Source: Aquimarina spinulae
GTDB taxonomy: Bacteria > Bacteroidota > Bacteroidia > Flavobacteriales > Flavobacteriaceae
Direction: 5' to 3'
Assembly (NCBI RefSeq): GCF_943373825.1
Contig: NZ_CALSBP010000002.1
Span: forward strand, 2,531,501 to 2,595,500
DNA: 64,000 bases
Under the pieces are notes generated by a model. It saw only the letters and a list, made by a program, of their open reading frames with translations. It did no database searches and was not told where the DNA came from. Positions 50,776-60,182 of the stretch are shown here, in pieces. Made by a program: the position numbers and the translations under genes. Each line of letters starts with the position of its first letter. Position 1 is the stretch's first letter.

Positions 50776-53040
50776 ATGAAGAAAACGAATAACGCTACAT
50801 CTGGTTTTTTATCTCAATTGCCTAAGAATATTTTTTCGGGTTTTGTGGTTTCACTAATCGCATTACCATTGGGTTTAGGATTGGCTTTAGCTTCAGAAGC
50901 TCCTCCTATCTCTGGAGTAATTGCTTCTGTTGTTGGGGGGATTATTGTAAGCATTTTTGGAGGATCTAAAGTTACAATTACAGGTCCAGGTAATGGGTTG
51001 GTTGTTGTTTTATTAGGGGCCATCACAACACTTGCTAATGGTGATCTTTATCAAGGTTATATCTTTACGTTAGCTGCCATTATATGCTCGGGAGCATTAA
51101 TGATCATTATTGGGCAATTGCGATTGGGGATTCTAAGTGACTTTTTCCCTTCTTCGGCAATTCAGGGAATGCTTGCTGCTATAGGAATAAGTATTTTTGC
51201 AAAACAGTTTCATGTTATGCTTGCTAATACAAGTATTAAAGGAGATACTGTTTCCTTGTTAACAGATATTCCCCATAGTATTTCGTTACTATTTAAACCC
51301 GAATATAGTGCCATTGCTATTGCTGCATTGGTTGGGGTTTTGAGCTTATTGATTATGTTTTTTTATGGTAAAATCAGGAATAAATATTTTCAATTGGTAC
51401 CAGCCCCCATGTGGATCGTTCTTATTGCTGTTGGTTTAAGTTATTATTACGAATTCTTTTCGAGTGCTCCTTACCCTATAGGTGACTCCTTATTGGTACA
51501 AATACCCAATGATGTTTTTTCAAACTTCCCTACTCCGGATTTTTCATTAATTCTTGATTTTAAATTTATAGGAGTAGTTATTGCAATAACTTTAATTTCG
51601 AGTATTGAATCTCTATTAAGTATTAAGGCTGTAGATAAGCTGGATCCTTTAAAAAGAAGGTCAAATATAAACAAAGATCTTACTGCATTAGGTATTGCAT
51701 CGATTGTTAGTGGTTTTATAGGAGGGCTTAATGTAGTTACTGTAATCGCCCGTAGTTCTGTAAATGTTAATAACGGAGGTACTAACCGAACTTCTAATTT
51801 CTTTCACTCTGTGTTCTTAATCTTATTTGTAGTTTTATTTCAAGATCAACTTAAAAGAATTCCACTTACGGCACTAGCTGCTATTTTGGTGTATACAGGA
51901 TATAAGCTGGCAGCTCCAAGAAACTTAAAAATTGTTGCCAAAATTGGTAAAGAACAACTTATTATTTTCTTTGCCACAATTATAGCAACGATAACAACAA
52001 ACTTAATCACAGGAATCCTTATCGGAATCCTAACAACGATTATTATACATTTTATCCTTAATAAAAGTGTACTCTTTTTTGTTAGAAATCTTTTTAAACC
52101 TAATGTGCTTATGTTTAAAGAAGGTTTCAACGATACTTATTTTGTTAGTGTAAAGAATTTTTCAAGCTTTCTTAATTATTCTCGATTAAAAAGAAAATTA
52201 GATACAATTCCTGAGAATCAGGATGCTATAATAGATTTTTCTCTTTGTGATTTTGTAGATTATACTGTACAGGAAAGTTTATTAGGATATCAGGAAACTT
52301 TTAAGAGAAAAGGAGGGTCTTTTGAGATTACAGGACTAGATATTCATGGTACTTCTTCAGAACACCCTTTAGCCATAAGAAGTTTGATTCCTTTTTCTAA
52401 AAAAATTAAAATAGGAGCAAAATCGAATCTTACCAAAAGACAAAAAGATTTACAAAATATTGCAAATGACTTTTCCTGGCAATATGACCCTAAAAAAGGT
52501 TATGACGTCTCTGGTTTGCATGATTTTGTGTTCTTTAAGACTAAAAAAATCAATTATCTAAATAATTCTATTTATGACTCAAAGTCTATTTTTAGGATTT
52601 CTGATACCGAATTTTCTGAAGGTGAATTTATTGCTCGTACTTTGGTGAGAACCACGATCATGACTATAAAATTAAAAACTGAAGTTCCTAAATTTACCTT
52701 AGACAAAGAAGGGTTGCTTGAGTTTATATATAAGTTCTCGGGGTTTAAAGATATTTTAATTTCTGGCCATCCTGATTTTTCTAAACGGTTCTTCCTTTTA
52801 GGAGAAAAACCCGAAAAAATTAAGTTGTTCTTTACTGATGAATTAGTATTGTTTTTAGAGAGTAATCCATATTATCATATTGAATGTAATGGTAGCTCTT
52901 TGTTGGTGATGAGAAAAGAACGTTTGGCTAGTATTAAAGAGATCAAAGCTTTATTAGATTACGGAACTCGCTTAGAAAAAGTGATATCTAGTATACAATA
53001 TCATGAATTATTGTTAAAAAGTCCAAAAATTAAATCTTGA
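50776..53040 (+). CDS. SulP family anion transporter with STAS and an extra C-terminal domain
   Basis: 754 residues, about 200 more than a minimal SulP-STAS protein. Residues 15-430 are the membrane domain: LPLGLGLALASEAPP, GSKVTITGPGNGLV, SSAIQGMLAAIGISIF and ESLLSIKAVDKLDP, the SulP signature with Glu279. A STAS-like domain follows (about 450-525; DAIIDFSLCDFVDYT, KRKGGSFEITGLD). Residues about 600-750 (FTLDKEGLLEFIYKFSGFKDI, GHPDFSKRFFLLGEKPEKIKLFF, ESNPYYHIECNGSSLLVM) form a further domain I do not assign to a family. Substrate likely bicarbonate or sulfate. No base separates it from the USP gene. Confidence 0.9.
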   Translation: MKKTNNATSGFLSQLPKNIFSGFVVSLIALPLGLGLALASEAPPISGVIASVVGGIIVSIFGGSKVTITGPGNGLVVVLLGAITTLANGDLYQGYIFTLAAIICSGALMIIIGQLRLGILSDFFPSSAIQGMLAAIGISIFAKQFHVMLANTSIKGDTVSLLTDIPHSISLLFKPEYSAIAIAALVGVLSLLIMFFYGKIRNKYFQLVPAPMWIVLIAVGLSYYYEFFSSAPYPIGDSLLVQIPNDVFSNFPTPDFSLILDFKFIGVVIAITLISSIESLLSIKAVDKLDPLKRRSNINKDLTALGIASIVSGFIGGLNVVTVIARSSVNVNNGGTNRTSNFFHSVFLILFVVLFQDQLKRIPLTALAAILVYTGYKLAAPRNLKIVAKIGKEQLIIFFATIIATITTNLITGILIGILTTIIIHFILNKSVLFFVRNLFKPNVLMFKEGFNDTYFVSVKNFSSFLNYSRLKRKLDTIPENQDAIIDFSLCDFVDYTVQESLLGYQETFKRKGGSFEITGLDIHGTSSEHPLAIRSLIPFSKKIKIGAKSNLTKRQKDLQNIANDFSWQYDPKKGYDVSGLHDFVFFKTKKINYLNNSIYDSKSIFRISDTEFSEGEFIARTLVRTTIMTIKLKTEVPKFTLDKEGLLEFIYKFSGFKDILISGHPDFSKRFFLLGEKPEKIKLFFTDELVLFLESNPYYHIECNGSSLLVMRKERLASIKEIKALLDYGTRLEKVISSIQYHELLLKSPKIKS

Positions 53041-53147
53041 TCCCTGCCATTTTTTCTATTTTGCAAAGATTTTTAATTAGTACCGATAGATCTAAATAAT
53101 TTTTGGAGACAATCATATTAATTAAAAACAGAATTAAAAATAAACAA

Positions 53148-54008
53148 ATGAATCTACATCCCATAAAAGCAGGAAATTTTAAACTTGATGGAGGCGCTAT
53201 GTTTGGAGTGGTTCCAAAAGTTTTATGGAACAAAACCAATCCTGCAGATGAAAAAAACCTAATTGATATTGCAGCAAGATGTTTACTAATTGAAGAGGGA
53301 GATAGGTTAATTCTTATTGACTCTGGAATGGGAGATAAGCAGTCCGAAAAATTTTTCAGTCATTATTCACTTTGGGGAAATGATAGCTTAGACACCTCTT
53401 TAAAAGCAAAAGGATTTCACAGAGATGATGTTACCGATGTTTTTATTACTCATCTTCACTTTGATCATTGTGGAGGTGTAGTGCAATGGAATAAAGCCCG
53501 AACAGGATATGAATTAGCTTTTAAAAATGCTCGAATATGGAGCAATGAAGAACATTGGCAATGGGCCACACAGCCTAATGCTCGAGAAAAAGCTTCTTTT
53601 TTAAGTGAAAACATCATGCCGATACAAGAAAGTGGTCAATTAAATTTTATTTCCAGGTCAGGTACATCGTTCCAAAAAAACACTGAATTAGGTTTTGGCG
53701 TACTATTTGTTAATGGACATACTGAAAAACAAATGATTCCGCATATAGAATATAAAGGTAAAACGATTGTGTTTATGGCAGATCTTCTGCCTACAGCTGG
53801 TCATGTTCCTTTACCATATGTAATGGGTTATGATACCAGGCCTTTATTAACCCTGGATGAAAAAAAACTGTTTCTTGATAATGCCGCTACTAATGGATGG
53901 TATTTATTACTGCAACATGATGCCCATAATGAAATAATAACAGTACAACACACCCAAAAAGGGGTACGATTAAAAGAAGTATTTACTTGTCATGAAATAT
54001 TTAATTAA
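53148..54008 (+). CDS. Metallo-beta-lactamase-fold hydrolase
   Basis: 286 residues from ATG 53148; the frame opens at TTG 53103, which would add 15 residues without homology. The zinc motif is THLHFDHCGG (HxHxDH); further ligands are likely in VNGHTEKQM, VFMADLLPTAGH and LLLQHDAHNE. There is no signal peptide, so it is cytosolic. The family includes lactonases, glyoxalase II-like and RNase-Z-like enzymes; the N-terminal AGNFKLDGGAMFGVVPK pattern matches the lactonase-like or general MBL group, but the substrate cannot be told. It precedes the S8 peptidase gene by 13 bases. Confidence 0.88.
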   Translation: MNLHPIKAGNFKLDGGAMFGVVPKVLWNKTNPADEKNLIDIAARCLLIEEGDRLILIDSGMGDKQSEKFFSHYSLWGNDSLDTSLKAKGFHRDDVTDVFITHLHFDHCGGVVQWNKARTGYELAFKNARIWSNEEHWQWATQPNAREKASFLSENIMPIQESGQLNFISRSGTSFQKNTELGFGVLFVNGHTEKQMIPHIEYKGKTIVFMADLLPTAGHVPLPYVMGYDTRPLLTLDEKKLFLDNAATNGWYLLLQHDAHNEIITVQHTQKGVRLKEVFTCHEIFN

Positions 54009-54021
54009 AATAAAAGATCAA

Positions 54022-55698
54022 ATGATTCCCTCATCTAATAAAATTATTGCCACCATTGCCTCATCTATGATTTTGGTAAGCTGTGGGGCTCCAACCATTG
54101 TTTCTACACCTATAGAGAATATTGATACAATTCCTTTAAAAAATATAGATCTTACCGATGCTCAACTTAAAGGTTGGAATTCGTTTGATTTGGTTTCTGA
54201 TACCGTTCCCGGAATGAGTGTAAATAAAGCCTATAATACTCTTATTAAAAACAAAAAAGGTAAGACTGTTATTGTTGGTGTTATCGATAGTGGGGTAGAT
54301 ATTGAGCATGAGGATCTGGATGGTGTGATCTGGACAAATCCAAAAGAGATTAAAGGGAATGGAAAAGATGATGATAACAACGGTTATATTGATGATATTC
54401 ATGGGTGGAATTTTTTAGGGGATTCTGAAGATGAAAATCTTGAATATGTGAGAATCATAAAAAAGTTTAAACCAAAATATGCTGGTAAAACTCTTGCTTC
54501 TATACCCGAAAATGATCGAGGTGAATACCAAAATTATATTGCAGCCAAAGCAGAATTCGAAAAAGAATATCAGGAAAACTCTGCTCAAAAAGTACAATAC
54601 GAACAAATACTTCAGCAATCTAGCGTTTCGCACAAAGCAATTACGGATGTACTAGGAAAAGAAGACTATTCTCGAGACGAACTTTTAAAAGTAGAAGCAA
54701 AGACTCAAGAGATGCAACAACATGTCGCTTTTCTTGCTCAAATGTTTGGGTTTATGGATCCGGGGGATACGATACCAGACTTTATCAAAAACCTTAAAGA
54801 AGGTGTTGATCATTTCACAGATCAGTTAAATTATAACTTAAATCCCGAATTTGATGGTAGAACTGTAGTAGGTGATAACGTAGATGATATCACAGATGTC
54901 AAATATGGGAACAATAATGTTATGGGGCCAGATCCAAAAAAAGAAGGTATAAAACACGGGACCCATGTTGCTGGTATAATCGCTGCAGAAAGAAATAATG
55001 GAAAAGGAATGAATGGTATAGCACAAAATGTAAAAATAATGGCAGTTAGAGCGGTTCCTAATGGAGACGAATACGATAAAGATATTGCACTTGCAATACG
55101 ATATGTTGTAGATAACGGAGCCAAAGTGATTAATACTAGTTTTGGTAAGTACTACAGTACACATCCAGAATGGGTTAGAGAAGCTATTACTTATGCTGCC
55201 TCAAAAGATGTATTGATTGTAAATGCAGCAGGAAACGAAGGAACAGATTTAGATAAAAAAGCAGTATACCCTAATGATCAAACCAGTAATGGTTCTGAAA
55301 TTGCTGATAATTTTATTACCATTGGTGCTTTAAATTATGCATATGGCTCTAATTTGGTAGCAGATTTCTCTAATTACGGTAAAAACAATGTTGATGCATT
55401 TGCTCCCGGAGTTAAAATATGGTCAACAACACCTAATAATTCATACGAATATCTGCAAGGAACTTCTATGGCAGCTCCGGCTGTAGCAGGAGTTGCTGCA
55501 TTAATTAGATCATATTACCCTAATTTAAAAGCTCGTCAGGTAAAAAAGATACTTATGGATAGTGGATTAAGTACCAAATCCTCTGTAGTCATTGGTGGAG
55601 AGCAAACTAATGTAGGAAGCTTTTCTGGGTTATCTAAATCGGGTAAAATGGTTAATTTGTATAATGCCCTTATTATGGCAGATAAATTGTCTAAATAA
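54022..55698 (+). CDS. S8 (subtilase) family peptidase lipoprotein
   Basis: 558 residues from ATG 54022. An upstream ATG (53992) overlaps the MBL gene by 17 bases and would put a charged stretch before the signal peptide. The lipoprotein signal ends in MILVSCGAPT. The catalytic triad is complete: Asp in VIVGVIDSGVDIEHEDLDG, His in GIKHGTHVAGIIAAE, Ser in GTSMAAPAVAGVAA. About 190 residues with coiled-coil character (ENSAQKVQYEQILQQS) separate Asp and His, longer than in classic subtilisin but common in Bacteroidota S8 proteins. Probably a surface or periplasmic protease. Confidence 0.9.
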   Translation: MIPSSNKIIATIASSMILVSCGAPTIVSTPIENIDTIPLKNIDLTDAQLKGWNSFDLVSDTVPGMSVNKAYNTLIKNKKGKTVIVGVIDSGVDIEHEDLDGVIWTNPKEIKGNGKDDDNNGYIDDIHGWNFLGDSEDENLEYVRIIKKFKPKYAGKTLASIPENDRGEYQNYIAAKAEFEKEYQENSAQKVQYEQILQQSSVSHKAITDVLGKEDYSRDELLKVEAKTQEMQQHVAFLAQMFGFMDPGDTIPDFIKNLKEGVDHFTDQLNYNLNPEFDGRTVVGDNVDDITDVKYGNNNVMGPDPKKEGIKHGTHVAGIIAAERNNGKGMNGIAQNVKIMAVRAVPNGDEYDKDIALAIRYVVDNGAKVINTSFGKYYSTHPEWVREAITYAASKDVLIVNAAGNEGTDLDKKAVYPNDQTSNGSEIADNFITIGALNYAYGSNLVADFSNYGKNNVDAFAPGVKIWSTTPNNSYEYLQGTSMAAPAVAGVAALIRSYYPNLKARQVKKILMDSGLSTKSSVVIGGEQTNVGSFSGLSKSGKMVNLYNALIMADKLSK

Positions 55699-55708
55699 TT
55701 CATTTATT

Positions 55709-57538
55709 ATGTTTAAAAAAATTGGTTTTGGCTTTTTAGTTGGTGTTTTTTGTGTTACAGCACAAAACAATACTTCGTATTGGCAACAACAGGTAGATTA
55801 TACGATGAATGTGGATATGAATGTTGAAAATTTTCAATATGAAGGGACACAAGAACTCGTCTATTCTAATAATTCTCCTGATACGTTATATCAAGTATTT
55901 TATCACTTATATTTTAATGCATTTCAACCAGGAAGTGAAATGGACGTACGTTCTCGCAATCTTCCTGATCCTGATCCCAGGGTTGGAAACAGAATAAGTA
56001 AACTTACTCCCGAAGAAATTGGGTATTTAAAGGTTTCTTCCTTAACACAAAACGGAAAACCATTAACATATAAAACTGCAGGAACTGTTTTAGAAGTATC
56101 ACTAGATAAGCCTATTGCACCAGGAGAAAAGGTTACTTTTTCTATGAAATTTAACGGTCAGGTACCTGTACAAATACGCCGTTCAGGAAGAAATAACAAA
56201 GAAGGTATTGCATTATCAATGACACAGTGGTACCCAAAAATTGCAGAATATGACTTTGAAGGGTGGCATGCAGATCCTTATATCGCAAGAGAGTTTCACG
56301 CAGTATGGGGTAATTTTGATGTAACCATAACTATTGATAAAGATTATATTTTGGGTGGCACTGGATATTTGCAAAACCCACAAGAAATAGGATATGGATA
56401 TGAAAAGCCTGGTACAAAAGTAAGTAGAAAAGGTAAGAAGCTTTCATGGCACTTTAAAGCTCCCAATGTACATGATTTTGCGTGGGTTGCAGATCCAGAA
56501 TATCTGCACGACACTGTAAAGATGACCAATGGCCCTACGCTTCATTTTTTGTATAAAAACAAGAAAGAAATTATAGAAAACTGGAAAGATCTACAGCCCA
56601 AAACTGTAGAGTTGATGAAATATTTTAGCGAAAAGATAGGAAAGTATCCATATGATCAATATTCTGTATTACAAGGTGGTGATGGTGGTATGGAATATGC
56701 CATGTCGACTCTAATCACAGGAGAAAGAAATTTTGGTAGCCTTGTTGGCGTTACAGCGCACGAAATGGCACATTCATGGTTTCAACATATTCTCGCTACT
56801 AACGAAGCTAAACACGAGTGGATGGATGAAGGATTTACCAGCTATATTTCTACTCTGGCGATGAATGATGTAATGAAACAGAATAATCCTAATTCACTAA
56901 GAGGGATGTACCAGGGGTATTACCAATTAGCTACTTCTGGTATAGAACAACCACAGACCACTCAAGCAGATCACTATTCGCACAATGCCGCTTATGGAGC
57001 TTCTGCGTATACGAAGGGGGCTGTTTTTCTCTCACAATTAGGATATATTATTGGACAAGATAATCTTGCAAAAACGATTAAAAGATATTTTGATGAATGG
57101 AAATTTAAACACCCTACACCTAATGATTTTAAAAGGGTAGCAGAAAAAGTGTCTGGAATACAATTAGATTGGTATCTAACAGATTGGACACAAACAACAA
57201 ATACAATAGATTACGGAATTAAAGATGTTATTGAAGATAATAACACTACCAAAATTACTTTAGAACGTATCGGATTAATGCCAATGCCTATTGATCTTTA
57301 TGTAGAATATAAAGATAGCACTGTAGAGTCATTTTACATTCCTTTAAGAGTGATGCGTAATGAAAAGGAAAACCCAATCCCATCAATGAAAAGAACTATA
57401 TTACCTGATTGGCCTTGGACAAACCCAACGTATTCTTTAGATCTTTCTAAACCAAAATCTGAAATAAAATCGATTGGAATAGATATTACAAAAACTATGG
57501 CTGATGTAAACCCTAAAAATAATAGTTTTTCAGAATAA
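55709..57538 (+). CDS. M1 family (aminopeptidase N-like) zinc metallopeptidase
   Basis: 609 residues from ATG 55709; the frame opens inside the previous gene, but the signal peptide (MFKKIGFGFLVGVFCVTAQ) begins here. The zinc site is HEMAHSW with the third ligand Glu in EWMDEGFTSY, and the exopeptidase motif is GGMEYAMSTL (a GAMEN-like loop). The N-terminal beta domain starts with YWQQQVDYTMNVDMNVE. Exported, it probably trims peptides in the periplasm. It follows the S8 peptidase by 10 bases, so MBL-S8-M1 may be one transcript ending at the terminator 57581. Confidence 0.92.
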   Translation: MFKKIGFGFLVGVFCVTAQNNTSYWQQQVDYTMNVDMNVENFQYEGTQELVYSNNSPDTLYQVFYHLYFNAFQPGSEMDVRSRNLPDPDPRVGNRISKLTPEEIGYLKVSSLTQNGKPLTYKTAGTVLEVSLDKPIAPGEKVTFSMKFNGQVPVQIRRSGRNNKEGIALSMTQWYPKIAEYDFEGWHADPYIAREFHAVWGNFDVTITIDKDYILGGTGYLQNPQEIGYGYEKPGTKVSRKGKKLSWHFKAPNVHDFAWVADPEYLHDTVKMTNGPTLHFLYKNKKEIIENWKDLQPKTVELMKYFSEKIGKYPYDQYSVLQGGDGGMEYAMSTLITGERNFGSLVGVTAHEMAHSWFQHILATNEAKHEWMDEGFTSYISTLAMNDVMKQNNPNSLRGMYQGYYQLATSGIEQPQTTQADHYSHNAAYGASAYTKGAVFLSQLGYIIGQDNLAKTIKRYFDEWKFKHPTPNDFKRVAEKVSGIQLDWYLTDWTQTTNTIDYGIKDVIEDNNTTKITLERIGLMPMPIDLYVEYKDSTVESFYIPLRVMRNEKENPIPSMKRTILPDWPWTNPTYSLDLSKPKSEIKSIGIDITKTMADVNPKNNSFSE

Positions 57539-57580
57539 TTGTTATTAACAAGAATAAATCACATAGACTAAAGTCTTATT

Positions 57581-57608
57581 AAAAACCGGTTTTAGTACCG
57601 GTTTTTTT
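57581..57608 (+). terminator. Terminator between the M1 peptidase and rnpA
   Basis: A 10-base stem (AAAAACCGGT / ACCGGTTTTT) with a 6-base loop, running into further T residues. It separates the hydrolase run from rnpA. Confidence 0.9.
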
Positions 57609-57642
57609 ATTGCTTCTATAAAAAATCTATTCACTACATTTA

Positions 57643-58026
57643 ATGCCAATGAAGGCTACTTTTAATAAAAAAGAACGATTAAAAAGCAAAAAGGAAATAG
57701 AATTACTTTTTTCTGAAGGAAAATCTATATCCAAATACCCCATTAGATTAGTATATAGAAAATCAAATTTTGAAGAGAGTATTAAAATTAGGGCTGGCGT
57801 ATCGGTTAGCAAACGTAACTTTAAAAAAGCAGTAGATCGTAATTGTATAAAGCGTTTAATGCGTGAAAGTTATAGAAAAAATAAGTATATTGTACCCAAC
57901 ACTACTCATCAATTCACTTTTATGTTTTTATTTTCGGGTAAAGAAATGCCCGAATATTCGTTAATAGAATCTAAAATAAAAGGAATATTACAAAAATTTG
58001 TCGAACAAGAAATAAAATCAAAATAA
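57643..58026 (+). CDS. rnpA: Ribonuclease P protein component
   Basis: 127 residues (125 from ATG 57649). The signature is FKKAVDRNCIKRLMRESYR, with the preceding GVSVSKRNF strand. RnpA binds the RNase P RNA and helps cleave tRNA 5' leaders in the cytosol. A near-consensus -7 box (TACATTTA, 57635-57642) directly precedes the first ATG, so the second ATG (57649) may be the real start; the difference is two residues. Unlike in many bacteria, rpmH is not visible next to it. It is followed by the CtpA-like protease after 46 bases. Confidence 0.92.
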   Translation: MPMKATFNKKERLKSKKEIELLFSEGKSISKYPIRLVYRKSNFEESIKIRAGVSVSKRNFKKAVDRNCIKRLMRESYRKNKYIVPNTTHQFTFMFLFSGKEMPEYSLIESKIKGILQKFVEQEIKSK

Positions 58027-58072
58027 CAACATCACGTGTTTACTTGATTTGCAATATTTAAAGAAAACATCA

Positions 58073-59695
58073 ATGAAGAAGAGAATTATCTACCCCGTAG
58101 CTGCTGTGATTATCTTACTATCTACAGTAAGTTTTAAGTCAGATTTTTTTGAAATCGCTAAGCAGATTGAAATTTTCACTACTATGTTCAAAGAATTAAA
58201 TATGAATTATGTAGATGAAACAAATCCTGCAGAATTAATGGATACGGCAATCAAAGCCATGTTAGATGATTTGGATCCCTATACTAAATATTGGAACGAG
58301 CAGGATGTTGAAGCTTCAAAAATACGTAATGCAGGAGAATACACAGGTATTGGATCCTCTGTAAAAACAATAAAAGATAAAATTATTATCATAGAACCTT
58401 ATAAAGGTTATCCCGCAGATAAAGCTGGTCTTAAAGCTGGTGATGAAATTATACAAATAGGAGATGTAAAAGTAGCCGATTTTAAGGATGATGCAGGAGA
58501 ACTTCTTAAAGGAGCCAGCGGAACTAAAGTTGACATTACCTATAAAAGACAGGGAGCAACTAAAACTACTGTATTAACACGAGAAGAAATAGAAGTAGAT
58601 GCTGTTCCTTTTTATACTTTGCTAGACGATAATACCGGATATATTGTATTATCAAAATTTAATAACAAAGCCTCTAGTGAAACCATTGATGCTTTAAAAG
58701 ATTTAAAAGCCAAAGGAGCCAATAAAGTAATTTTAGATCTAAGAGGTAACCCTGGTGGTTTATTAAGTGAAGCTATAAACGTTACTAATATTTTTGTGCC
58801 AAAAGGAGAGTTAATCACTACTACAAAATCGGTGGTTAAAAAATACAATAAAGAATATTTTACAAAGAGAGAACCTATTGATATCCAGATTCCCTTAGTC
58901 GTATTAGTAAATGGAAGAAGTGCATCGGCAAGTGAAATTGTTGCAGGTAGTATTCAGGATCTAGATAGAGGAGTAGTTATTGGTGCTAGAAGTTTTGGTA
59001 AGGGATTAGTACAGCGACCAAAAAAACTAACTTATGGTACTCAATTAAAAATTACTATTTCTAGATATTATACCCCAAGCGGAAGATGTATTCAGGCATT
59101 AGATTATTGGAATCGTGATAAAAATAATAATGCTGTACGCATCAATGAGCAAGATTTTAAAGCCTTTAAAACCAAAAACGGAAGAACAGTATATGATGGT
59201 GGTGGTATACAGCCAGATATTGAATTAGAGACCTCTAAATTTAGTAAAATTACTACCGCTTTATTACGATCTGATGCTATTTTCGAATATGGAACAAAAT
59301 ATTATTATTCTCATCAATTAAAAAAATCCTCTGATTTTAAATTTACAGATCAAGATTATCAAGATTTTAAAAGTTTTGTAAAACAAAGTGAGTTTAATTT
59401 TGAAACCGAAACCGAAAAATCATTTAAAAAATCATTAGAAATAGCAAAAAAGGAAAAGTTCGATAAAGATATAATCTCTACTTATAATACCCTTGTCGCT
59501 TCGATAAATACTTCTAAACAAGCAGCTTTAGACACTTATAAGACCGAAATTGTTAATTTACTAACAGATGAGATTATTAAACGTTATTTTTATCGTGAAG
59601 GATTATATAATTATTATGTAACACATAACCCAGAAGTAGCTAAAAGTCAGGAAATACTAGGTAATAAAAATAAGTACGAAGAGCTTTTAAAATAA
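58073..59695 (+). CDS. S41 C-terminal processing peptidase (CtpA-like)
   Basis: 540 residues from ATG 58073; the frame opens at TTG 58049 before the signal/anchor sequence MKKRIIYPVAAVIILLSTVSF. The PDZ domain (about 85-170; YTGIGSSVKTIKDKIIIIEPYKGYPADKAGLKAGDEIIQIGD) is followed by the catalytic core: KVILDLRGNPGGLLSEAINV, the nucleophile in GRSASASEIVAGSIQD and the general-base Lys in GKGLVQ (Ser-Lys dyad). A helical C-terminal region of about 150 residues ends the protein. Such enzymes process periplasmic proteins or tails. Its stop codon abuts a long bidirectional terminator. Confidence 0.93.
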   Translation: MKKRIIYPVAAVIILLSTVSFKSDFFEIAKQIEIFTTMFKELNMNYVDETNPAELMDTAIKAMLDDLDPYTKYWNEQDVEASKIRNAGEYTGIGSSVKTIKDKIIIIEPYKGYPADKAGLKAGDEIIQIGDVKVADFKDDAGELLKGASGTKVDITYKRQGATKTTVLTREEIEVDAVPFYTLLDDNTGYIVLSKFNNKASSETIDALKDLKAKGANKVILDLRGNPGGLLSEAINVTNIFVPKGELITTTKSVVKKYNKEYFTKREPIDIQIPLVVLVNGRSASASEIVAGSIQDLDRGVVIGARSFGKGLVQRPKKLTYGTQLKITISRYYTPSGRCIQALDYWNRDKNNNAVRINEQDFKAFKTKNGRTVYDGGGIQPDIELETSKFSKITTALLRSDAIFEYGTKYYYSHQLKKSSDFKFTDQDYQDFKSFVKQSEFNFETETEKSFKKSLEIAKKEKFDKDIISTYNTLVASINTSKQAALDTYKTEIVNLLTDEIIKRYFYREGLYNYYVTHNPEVAKSQEILGNKNKYEELLK

Positions 59696-59732
59696 AAAGA
59701 AAGACTCATTAAGACTTAATGAGTCTTTCTTT
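59696..59732. terminator. Long bidirectional terminator between the CtpA-like and GNAT genes
   Basis: A perfect 18-base stem (core AAAGACTCATTAAG / CTTAATGAGTCTTT) with a single central base. It begins at the base after the protease stop codon and overlaps the stop of the convergent GNAT gene by two bases. Confidence 0.88.
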
Positions 59733-60177
59733 ATTCTCTAATCATACTAATATGAGGAATACCATCTTCGAGGTACTCCTCTCCTATTTGTTTAAAACCG
59801 TGTGTTTCATAGAATTTTTTTAAATATGTCTGAGCAGATATTTTAATCACTTTAGTTTTAAAATATGTTTCTATAGCACTCACACACTCTTTAATTAGTT
59901 TGTGACCGTACCCATATTGTCTTTCTTTTTTAGGTATGACTACTCGTCCAAAACTAGTATCTTTAAAATAATCGCCTGCATCAAATAATCGTGTATAGGC
60001 AACAATTTCTTCGTTTTTATACCCTATCACATGAAGTGCTTTTTGATCCATATCATCAATATCCTGATATATACATTCTTGCTCTATTATAAATACTTCT
60101 GCGCGCAAGCGCAAAATTTTATATAGTTCTAGTGCAGAGAGTTCATCAAAACGTTTAACTTTAAATTTGATATCCAT
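59731..60177 (-). CDS. ElaA-like GNAT acetyltransferase
   Basis: 148 residues. ALELYKILRLRAEVFIIEQECIYQDIDDMD is the ElaA-type N-terminus; the acetyl-CoA loop is RQYGYGHKL, and FYETHGFKQIGEEYLEDGIPHI closes the domain. Substrate unknown. It is the last gene of a leftward operon with rpiB and the CDF transporter (5-base spacer). Confidence 0.9.
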   Translation of the reverse strand: MDIKFKVKRFDELSALELYKILRLRAEVFIIEQECIYQDIDDMDQKALHVIGYKNEEIVAYTRLFDAGDYFKDTSFGRVVIPKKERQYGYGHKLIKECVSAIETYFKTKVIKISAQTYLKKFYETHGFKQIGEEYLEDGIPHISMIRE

Positions 60178-60182
60178 ATTTT

